Origin: an uncultured Neglectibacter sp.
GTDB lineage: Bacteria > Bacillota > Clostridia > Oscillospirales > Acutalibacteraceae
NCBI GenBank assembly: GCA_947647615.1
Contig: CANSKS010000019.1
Location: 1-45,065, forward strand
Direction: 5' to 3'
Length of the DNA stretch: 45,065 nt
Made by a program: the position numbers and the translations under genes. The notes under the pieces are model-generated. The model was not told where the DNA came from and searched no databases. It saw only the letters and a program-made list of their open reading frames with translations. Numbering within the stretch: position 1 is the stretch's first letter; each line of letters opens with the position of its first letter. Shown one piece after another: positions 34,783 to 40,871 of the stretch.

Positions 34783-35085
34783 TCAGAACGTCCCCGCTGT
34801 GGGCAGGTCGCCCAAGTTGTTGCTTTCGTCCCCGTCGGGGAAAGAACGCAAGTACTCGTTTCCGTTTCGGCTGGCAATGGCCACGCCGCGAATGCCGCCT
34901 TGCTTTGCCAGGGCCACGCCCTCCCGTTTTGTGAGCATGGTGCCGTCGGAAAGCTCGTAGCCTGCTATTTTTCCGTTTTTCCGAACAAGCCCTTTAATGC
35001 TTTTGGCATCTTTGTTGGGCACCGGGTTCATGATGTTGATGTTGGCGGGCAGGTTTCCTATTCTGCCGTTTTTTTCTTGCCGCAT
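34783..35085 (-). CDS. DUF3892-like hypothetical protein
   Basis: A 100-aa protein with KGLVRKNGKIAGYELSDGTMLTKREGVALAKQGGIRGVAIASRNGNEYLRS (split over about 30-80), matching the DUF3892 pattern as I recall it: a short protein in which 'IRGVAIAxRNGxEYLRSxPD' is the conserved end. The ATG at 35085 has AAAGGAAG about 9 bases upstream. It is convergent with the DUF6809-like gene. Such genes are common in accessory regions; function unknown. Confidence 0.65.
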   Translation of the reverse strand: MRQEKNGRIGNLPANINIMNPVPNKDAKSIKGLVRKNGKIAGYELSDGTMLTKREGVALAKQGGIRGVAIASRNGNEYLRSFPDGDESNNLGDLPTAGTF

Positions 35086-35186
35086 GAAAAACAACTTCCT
35101 TTCTAAAAAATCCAAAGACTGCAAGGGTAGTTTTCCGTTTCCCAATGGAAAATATACGGGCTGACGAAAAATGCGGAAGCCGGGCA

Positions 35187-35247
35187 TTGCTTTTTTCCGG
35201 AAAATAGGCTACAATTTCCTAGAGCAAAGCCGCTTTTTCATAGCGGC
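35187..35247 (+). promoter_or_regulatory. Promoter and leader of the transketolase genes
   Basis: TTGCTT (35187-35192), 17-base spacer, TACAAT (35210-35215). GCCGCT (35229-35234) pairs with AGCGGC (35242-35247) in the leader. Confidence 0.65.
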
Positions 35248-35273
35248 AATGGCGGAAAGGAAGGATCAGACAC

Positions 35274-36119
35274 ATGAACGCACAGGAACGGAAAGAACTT
35301 CAATTAACTGCGGCGAAGGTTCGTCTGGGAATTGTGGAAGGGACTTTTCACGCGAAGTCGGGGCACCCCGGAGGCTCTCTTTCTTCTGCAGATCTTTTTA
35401 CCTATCTTTATTTTAAAGAGATGAATATCGATCCCAAGGAGCCTAAGGCCCCGAACCGGGACCGGTTTGTGCTTTCCAAAGGGCATTGCGCTCCCGGCCT
35501 TTATTCTGTTTTGGCTCAGCGGGGCTATTTTGGGGAAGAAGAGCTGCAAAAGCTTCGCCATATTGGCGCCATGCTGCAAGGCCATCCGGATATGAAAGGG
35601 ACTCCCGGCGTAGACATGAGCTCCGGTTCTCTGGGCCAAGGGATTTCGGCGGCGGTAGGTATGGCCCTGGCAGCCCAGATGGATCAAAAATCCTACCGGG
35701 TATACGCTCTTTTGGGCGACGGTGAAATAGAAGAGGGCCAAGTGTGGGAGGCTGCCATGTTTGCGGGCCATCACAAGCTTTCCAACCTTTGTGTGATCGT
35801 AGATAACAATGGCCTGCAAATTGACGGGCCTGTATCCCAGGTGGGCGGGCCGGAACCCATTGACAAGAAATTTGAAGCCTTTGGTTTTGAAGTGATGACC
35901 ATTGACGGTAACGATTTCGAGGAAATCGAAAAAGCCTTCCAAGCGGCCAGAACCTGTAGCGGCAAGCCCTTTGCCATTGTGGCGAAGACCGTTAAGGGAA
36001 AAGGGGTCTCCTACATGGAAAACCAGGTGGGCTGGCATGGGAAGGCTCCCAACGCGGAAGAGTATGCCATTGCGAAAGAAGAATTGACCAAAACCCTGGA
36101 GGTGCTGGAAAATGCGTGA
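35274..36119 (+). CDS. Transketolase, N-terminal (TPP-binding) subunit
   Basis: The 281-aa thiamine diphosphate-binding half of a split transketolase, moving two-carbon units in the pentose phosphate pathway. Seen: SGHPGGSLSSADLFTYLYF, SGSLGQGISAAVGMALAAQ and the TPP motif GDGEIEEGQVWEAAMFAGHHKL...VDNN (residues about 149-180). Normal for a split subunit. The ATG follows AAAGGAAGGA. The stop overlaps the next start by eight bases, so the two are translationally coupled. Confidence 0.95.
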   Translation: MNAQERKELQLTAAKVRLGIVEGTFHAKSGHPGGSLSSADLFTYLYFKEMNIDPKEPKAPNRDRFVLSKGHCAPGLYSVLAQRGYFGEEELQKLRHIGAMLQGHPDMKGTPGVDMSSGSLGQGISAAVGMALAAQMDQKSYRVYALLGDGEIEEGQVWEAAMFAGHHKLSNLCVIVDNNGLQIDGPVSQVGGPEPIDKKFEAFGFEVMTIDGNDFEEIEKAFQAARTCSGKPFAIVAKTVKGKGVSYMENQVGWHGKAPNAEEYAIAKEELTKTLEVLENA

Positions 36120-37056
36120 GATTGTGAAAAAGGCCACAAGAGAGAGCTTTGGCGAGGCCATTACGGCTTTGGCGGAAACCAATCCCAATATCGTCGTGCT
36201 GGACGCCGACCTGGCGGAGGCCACCAAAACCGGTATTTTTAAGAAAAAATATCCCGAACGCTTCATAGATTGCGGGATAGCGGAATGCAATATGGTGGGC
36301 ATTGCCGCCGGACTTGCCACCTGCGGGAAAGTGCCCTTTGCGGCTTCCTTTGCCATGTTTTCCGCGGGCCGTGCCTTTGAACAGGTACGCAATTCTGTAG
36401 GCTATCCCCACCTGAACGTGAAGATCGTGGGTTCCCACGCGGGAATTTCCGTAGGGGAAGACGGCGCCACCCACCAATGCTGTGAAGATATTGCCCTAAT
36501 GCGTTCCATTCCCGGAATGGTGGTTTTAAACCCGGCAGATCATTATGAAATGCAGGCAGCGGTAAAGGCTGCGGCGGAATACCAGGGCCCGGTTTACATC
36601 CGTTTGGGCCGTTTGGCAGTAGAAAGCTGCAACAACAACGAAGATTATCACTTCGAGATCGGCAAGGGCATCACCCTGCGGGAAGGCGGAGAGATTACTG
36701 TGATCGCCACCGGCTTAATGGTCAGCGAGGCTTTGAAAGCGGTGAAGGCTCTGGAAGAAGACGGCATTGATGCCCGGCTCATCGACATGCACACGGTAAA
36801 GCCTCTCGATAAAGAATTGGTGCTAAAAGCGGCAAAAGAGACAGGGCGCATTGTCACCGTGGAGGAACACAGTGTGATGGGCGGCCTGGGGGAAGCCGTG
36901 GCTTCTTACCTTTCCGAGGTATGCCCCACACAGGTGACAAAGATCGGCGTTCAGGATGTGTTCGGCCATTCCGGCCCCGCCGTAGATTTGCTGAAGGAGT
37001 TTGGCCTTTGTGCAGATAACATCCGGGCCACGGTGAAGAAAGTTTTAGGAAAGTGA
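36112..37056 (+). CDS. Transketolase, C-terminal subunit
   Basis: The 314-aa pyrimidine-binding and C-terminal half of the split transketolase. Seen: FGEAITALAETNPNIVVLDADL, the PYR-domain GIAECNMVGIAAGLATCGKVPFAASFAMF, SHAGISVGEDGATHQCCEDIALMRSIPGM and TVEEHSVMGGLGEAV. It overlaps the N-terminal subunit by eight bases. A small terminator follows (CCTGAA/TTCAGG at 37081-37099 with TTTT). Confidence 0.95.
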   Translation: MREIVKKATRESFGEAITALAETNPNIVVLDADLAEATKTGIFKKKYPERFIDCGIAECNMVGIAAGLATCGKVPFAASFAMFSAGRAFEQVRNSVGYPHLNVKIVGSHAGISVGEDGATHQCCEDIALMRSIPGMVVLNPADHYEMQAAVKAAAEYQGPVYIRLGRLAVESCNNNEDYHFEIGKGITLREGGEITVIATGLMVSEALKAVKALEEDGIDARLIDMHTVKPLDKELVLKAAKETGRIVTVEEHSVMGGLGEAVASYLSEVCPTQVTKIGVQDVFGHSGPAVDLLKEFGLCADNIRATVKKVLGK

Positions 37057-37080
37057 TTTGCTTCCTTTTGGAACCGGTTC

Positions 37081-37103
37081 CCTGAATTGCTTTTTCAGGT
37101 TTT
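37081..37103 (+). terminator. Short terminator of the transketolase genes
   Basis: CCTGAA (37081-37086) pairs with TTCAGG (37094-37099), followed by TTTT. Confidence 0.55.
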
Positions 37104-37113
37104 ACAGGCCGTA

Positions 37114-37151
37114 TTTGAGCCGTAATCCCCAGGCGGGGGTTACGGCTCAAA
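37114..37151. repeat. 17-bp perfect-length hairpin
   Basis: TTTGAGCCGTAATCCCC (37114-37130) pairs with GGGGGTTACGGCTCAAA (37135-37151), one wobble pair, 4-base loop. Neither strand has a T-tract after the stem, so it is not a classic terminator. Confidence 0.6.
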
Positions 37152-37172
37152 AAAAAGAAAGGTGAGAAGCTT

Positions 37173-37688
37173 ATGGAATGGAAGAAAATGATCTCCCGGC
37201 TTTTGTGGGTATCTGTGCTGGTGCAGGGAATGGCCGCGCTGCTGCTGGTTTTGCTGGTCTTGTTTCAGGGAAACATCAAGCAGGTCTTTTGCCCCGACGC
37301 GGAGGCTTGCGCCATGTTCACGCTGCCCTACACGATGCTGGTCAACGTGCTATACCGGCTGACTTTTCAGGCTCTTTTCACCTGGGGAGCGCTGCGGAGC
37401 CTCGGAGAAAACGGGGCCAAAACCAGCTGGGAGGTTGCGGGAATTATTTTAGCCGCTCTGCCCGCCTTTTTCCAGTGGGCGGTCGATTCGGTAGTTCTGA
37501 ACCTTTGCGCGGCCCAGTCCATGGCGGCGGTAAACAGTTACCAGGCCTTGCTCAATGCGGGAGAGTTCTTCCTGGAGCCCATACAGTTTTTAGGGCAGGT
37601 AGTGTTTTTCGTGGGCATGGGCATGTCCATTGGCTGGAAGTGGCACAGCCGCGGTTCCGGCGCGCCGGTTTCCAGGCTTAAAAGGTAA
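37173..37688 (+). CDS. Hypothetical membrane protein (four spans)
   Basis: A 171-aa protein of unrecognised family with about four membrane spans (roughly 8-30, 46-70, 85-105 and 132-152) and a basic C-terminus. Short loops carry Cys (CPDAEAC), which may be external. The ATG has GAAAGGTGAG upstream. It stands alone, with its own terminator at 37714-37755. A second long frame overlaps (37178-37681) but looks non-coding. Confidence 0.65.
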   Translation: MEWKKMISRLLWVSVLVQGMAALLLVLLVLFQGNIKQVFCPDAEACAMFTLPYTMLVNVLYRLTFQALFTWGALRSLGENGAKTSWEVAGIILAALPAFFQWAVDSVVLNLCAAQSMAAVNSYQALLNAGEFFLEPIQFLGQVVFFVGMGMSIGWKWHSRGSGAPVSRLKR

Positions 37689-37713
37689 CCGGTTCTTCCT
37701 ATTTTTGGGAATG

Positions 37714-37755
37714 AGGCGGCATTGAGAAATGAGCCAAAAAGGCTGCCGCCTTTTT
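37714..37755 (+). terminator. Terminator after the membrane protein gene
   Basis: AGGCGGCA (37714-37721) pairs with TGCCGCCT (37744-37751), with an inner GCC/GGC pair, followed by TTTTT. Confidence 0.75.
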
Positions 37756-37874
37756 CTTGCCTTGTTTCGTACCGGCACCCTTTCTGCCTGGTCTTGCTGT
37801 TGCGCCAGGCCAGGAGGGTAAAAAATGGAGCTTCCCGCAAAGGGGAGAAGAGCATAAATTTCGATTTGTAAGCA

Positions 37875-37932
37875 TTGACAAAAGGAAAAGTTTTGCCTAT
37901 AATGGTAACATATGTTGTGTAACGTATGTTAC
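37875..37932 (+). promoter_or_regulatory. Consensus promoter and operator of the TetR gene
   Basis: TTGACA (37875-37880), exactly 17 bases, TATAAT (37898-37903). Immediately after comes GTAACATA (37905-37912), 12 bases, TATGTTAC (37925-37932), a perfect inverted repeat over the start of transcription. The layout indicates autorepression by the regulator. Confidence 0.8.
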
Positions 37933-37948
37933 AGAACGGAGGTGAAAA

Positions 37949-38515
37949 ATGCCCCCAAAGCCTACCGTAGAAAAAGAAGAGATCCTTTCGGCAGCAGTGG
38001 AGCTTATTCGAGAAGGCGGGCCAGGAGCGCTAAATGCCCGCGGCTTGGCGAAGGCGCTGGGCTGTTCTACCCGGCCGCTGTTTCGGGTATATAAAAATAT
38101 GGAACAGCTGAAGAGCGACGTGAGACTGGAATTGGACGCCTGTTACGATGCCTTTATGGAAGCCCGCATGACAGAGGAAAACCGGCTGCTCAGCCAGGCG
38201 ATTGCCTATGTGGAGTTTGCCAGGCAGGAAAGGAATATTTTTTCTGCATTGTTTATGGATAAAACCATGGCCGGTTCCACTTTGCGGGATATTGTTTATG
38301 CCAAGTGGAACCGGGCCTCCATCGAAAACGCTCAAAAGGTAACGGGTGTTACCATGGAGGCCGCCGAGATGCTTTTTTTAAATATTTGGCTCTATTCCCA
38401 CGGTATTGCGGCCCAAATGGTGTCCAACGAGATCACCTTCCCTTCGACTACAGTAAAACGGCTGCTTACCGATGCCTTTATGCGGTTTTCCCTAAAGCTT
38501 CCCGGGGTGAGATAG
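37949..38515 (+). CDS. TetR/AcrR-family regulator
   Basis: A 188-aa regulator. The N-terminal HTH (about 8-55) has ILSAAVELIREGGPGALNARGLAKALGCSTRPLFRVYKNMEQL, typical of TetR, and the rest is an all-helical ligand domain (TetR_C_33-like pattern; not checked). ATG with GGAGGTG upstream. The 28-bp inverted repeat at its promoter is the likely operator. The methyltransferase gene 130 bases downstream may share its control. Ligand unknown. Confidence 0.9.
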   Translation: MPPKPTVEKEEILSAAVELIREGGPGALNARGLAKALGCSTRPLFRVYKNMEQLKSDVRLELDACYDAFMEARMTEENRLLSQAIAYVEFARQERNIFSALFMDKTMAGSTLRDIVYAKWNRASIENAQKVTGVTMEAAEMLFLNIWLYSHGIAAQMVSNEITFPSTTVKRLLTDAFMRFSLKLPGVR

Positions 38516-38569
38516 GCTCCGAAAGGAAATTTCGGAAGTTCCCTTTTCGCCAGGGGGCCGGGGCTTACT

Positions 38570-38594
38570 TCCCTTTTGCGAAGGGACAGTTTTT
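38570..38594 (+). terminator. Terminator after the TetR gene
   Basis: TCCCTT (38570-38575) pairs with AAGGGA (38581-38586) over a 5-base loop; TTTTT follows at 38590-38594. Confidence 0.55.
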
Positions 38595-38648
38595 CTCTGG
38601 CCCTACAGGCCCTTGGTGAAATGGAGTTAAAAAAGAGAGGAGAAAGTT

Positions 38649-39374
38649 ATGCTGGAAAGTAAAGTGAGAACGCCGGAAGAAACTGCCCGGTATATGGCGG
38701 AGCTAAAAGCGTGGATCCATGAGGAGGAAGGCACGCCGGCGGAGGAGATGGCCGCCTTTTTTGCGAAACGGCTGGAGAACTATGAGACGGTCCATTTGGG
38801 ACAGTGGGCGCCGGAATATGAACATATTGCAGATTACTTTGACGCGCCGCTCTCTAAGATTTTGGACCTGGGCTGCGGTACCGGTTTGGAGCTGGAAGCC
38901 ATGTACCGCCGGTTTCCCAATTTGGAGGTAACAGGGATTGACCTTTCCAAGGATATGATGGCAAAGCTGGAGGAGAAGTACCGGGAAAAGTCCCCCAGGC
39001 TAATTTTGGCAGATTATTTTGAATTTCCTTTTGAGGAATCCTTTTACGACGCTGCCCTTTCCTTTGAAACCCTGCACCATTTCAAATACGGGAAAAAGCA
39101 AAAGATCTACGAAAAGCTCTTCCGTGCCCTTCGGCCGGGCGGGTATTATATTGAATGCGATTACATTGCCTGCTGCCTGGAGGAAGAGGAGATCTGCCAA
39201 AAGCGGTACGACCGGAAACGGAAGGAGAGCGCCATACCGGAGGACCAGTTTATTCATATCGATATTCCCCTGACGCTGGAGCATCAAACAGAGCTCATGA
39301 AAAACGCCGGGTTCCAAAGGGTGGCAGTGCTGTACGAAAACGGCGGCACCATGATCTTGAAAGCTGAAAAATAA
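38649..39374 (+). CDS. Class I SAM-dependent methyltransferase
   Basis: A 241-aa protein. Motif I is ILDLGCGTGLELE (about 75-87), followed by the acidic end of strand 2 (EVTGIDLSKDMM) and a Methyltransf_25-like core with RALRPGGYYIECDYIA. Substrate not determined. The N-terminal 60 residues are helical. ATG with AGAGGAGAAAG upstream. It lies next to a TetR gene, so resistance or small-molecule methylation is possible but not shown. Confidence 0.85.
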   Translation: MLESKVRTPEETARYMAELKAWIHEEEGTPAEEMAAFFAKRLENYETVHLGQWAPEYEHIADYFDAPLSKILDLGCGTGLELEAMYRRFPNLEVTGIDLSKDMMAKLEEKYREKSPRLILADYFEFPFEESFYDAALSFETLHHFKYGKKQKIYEKLFRALRPGGYYIECDYIACCLEEEEICQKRYDRKRKESAIPEDQFIHIDIPLTLEHQTELMKNAGFQRVAVLYENGGTMILKAEK

Positions 39375-39413
39375 AAGGGAAAACCACCTGCGGCCAATTT
39401 GAGCACTGCCATA

Positions 39414-39442
39414 TTGCCAAAGCAGGGGAACTGCTGTATAAT
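39414..39442 (+). promoter_or_regulatory. Promoter of the zinc-ribbon/YARHG gene
   Basis: TTGCCA (39414-39419), 17-base spacer, TATAAT (39437-39442). Confidence 0.65.
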
Positions 39443-39497
39443 TTTTTTATTAGCCGGGGAGCTTTTCTCGGCTTCCAAGAAGAGGTGGAATAGAACT

Positions 39498-40508
39498 ATG
39501 GCAAGATTTTGTACCAAATGCGGCGCGTCCGTCCCTGAGGGTAGCGCCTTTTGCCCCGCCTGCGGTGCGCCTGTCGTCCAGGAGAACCAGGCCCGAACCC
39601 AGCCCCAGCAGCCGGTCTTTTACAACCAGCCCCTCCAATCCCCCCGTTATGGGCAGTCTGTGCCTGCCCGGGGCGGCAATAGAAACATTGGGCTTATTGT
39701 GGGGCTTTCCTGCGGCATAGCGGTGCTGCTGCTCATCCTGGCAGCCGTGCTGTTTTTCGGCATTTTAAAGTTTGGGAGCAATGCGTCCGCAGAACCCCCA
39801 AAAAGCGCTCTGGAGGTTATGGTTTCCCCGGAGGCTTCCCCCACGACGGAACCTACAACGGAACCCACGACGGAACCTACAACGGAACCTACAACGGAAC
39901 CCACGGCAGAGCCAAGCCCCGAGGTGGAGGAAAGCAACTTTTACATCCTGCCCCAAAGCGACCAGAGGCTTCTCACCTATGTGGACATCCAGAATTTCAC
40001 CAAGCAGGACATGATGTTGGCCCGCAATGAGATTTTTGCCCGCCACGGCAGGAAGTTCAAGGACGAGGACGTGCGGGCCTATTTCGAGGCCCAGTCCTGG
40101 TACAACGGCACCATAGAACCGGAGGATTTCTCCAGTTCGGTATTTTCTTACACGGAGCAGCAGAACATCGACTTCTTAAAGCAATATGAGGATGGCCTTA
40201 ACGGCATCTCCCAGAATGTGGGCAATTCCGGGAACTATGTGCTGACCTATAACGGCTATATGATTCCCCAAAGCTCATCCCGCCGCCTGACTTACGCGGA
40301 TATTGCGGGCCTGTCCTCCTGGCAGCTGTCTATTGCCCGCAATGAAATATATGCCCGCCACGGCCGCATGTTCAACGACCCCGACCTCCGGGCCTATTTC
40401 CAGGCCCAGTCCTGGTATTATGGCACCGTCCCGGCAGACAGCTTTGACAACTCTGTGCTGTCGGCCACGGAGATATATAATATCGACTTCATCAAATCCT
40501 ATGAGTGA
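39498..40508 (+). CDS. Zinc-ribbon membrane protein with two YARHG domains
   Basis: A 336-aa protein. N-terminus: a zinc ribbon with two CxxC pairs (FCTKCGASVPEGSAFCPACG). A Gln/Pro-rich linker leads to one membrane span (about 63-90). The outer part starts with a TTEP repeat linker, then two copies of a domain with ARNEI(F/Y)ARHGR and QSWY, the YARHG pattern, of about 90 residues each. The ATG at 39498 is 9 bases after AGAGGTGG. The zinc ribbon is cytoplasmic and the YARHG domains face outward, so it may act as a sensor or wall-binding protein; that role is inferred. Confidence 0.85.
   Translation: MARFCTKCGASVPEGSAFCPACGAPVVQENQARTQPQQPVFYNQPLQSPRYGQSVPARGGNRNIGLIVGLSCGIAVLLLILAAVLFFGILKFGSNASAEPPKSALEVMVSPEASPTTEPTTEPTTEPTTEPTTEPTAEPSPEVEESNFYILPQSDQRLLTYVDIQNFTKQDMMLARNEIFARHGRKFKDEDVRAYFEAQSWYNGTIEPEDFSSSVFSYTEQQNIDFLKQYEDGLNGISQNVGNSGNYVLTYNGYMIPQSSSRRLTYADIAGLSSWQLSIARNEIYARHGRMFNDPDLRAYFQAQSWYYGTVPADSFDNSVLSATEIYNIDFIKSYE
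39843..39902 (+). repeat. Five 12-bp tandem repeats (TTEP coding)
   Basis: Five near-identical 12-base units based on AC(A/G)ACGGAACC(T/C) encode a TTEP repeat in the linker of the YARHG protein, with a sixth, diverged unit after it. In-frame copy changes would alter the linker length. Confidence 0.85.
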
Positions 40509-40871
40509 GGCGCCCGACAGGCTGTACGGGAAAAGCTGTCGCTAAGCTTCGCGCATGTCACAGGCACCTCTTTAAAGATATTATATTATGATTAGGCTGG
40601 TATGATCCGTATAATTAATTTCAAAAAAAGGTACAGCTTTTATATTGGCAAAGGACCTTGAACAGATTGCAGACAGTTGCTTCATACGATCGGAAACTGC
40701 AAGCCCTCTTGCCCTTGCCAAAGCGCCGTAGACACCCACGTCTACGGCGCTCATTTTATCCCCACAACCACCGGCTATGCCGGTGGAAAAAAAGCGATAG
40801 CGACAATTGTAGAAAAAAGGACCTTCTTTGATTCCCAAAAGGCAGCAGGTGGCTTTCGTACTTATGGAAGG
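40509..40871. other. Intergenic region with two strong palindromes
   Basis: No gene is supported. AGCGCCGTAGAC/GTCTACGGCGCT (about 40724-40753) is a 12-bp stem that may end the YARHG transcript. CCACCGGC/GCCGGTGG (about 40769-40787) follows, with a run of A after it on the plus strand. Paired hairpins with AT-rich flanks resemble IS200/IS605 ends or REP-like elements, but no transposase is present. A short minus-strand frame (40581-40838) is not convincing. Confidence 0.4.

Noticed and set aside
37178-37681. Second frame overlapping the membrane protein gene
   Set aside because: No membrane pattern and Gly/Arg-rich composition typical of a shifted frame in GC-rich DNA.
40581-40838. Minus-strand 85-aa frame in the palindrome region
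   Set aside because: It runs through both hairpins, has no ribosome site and no recognised domain.
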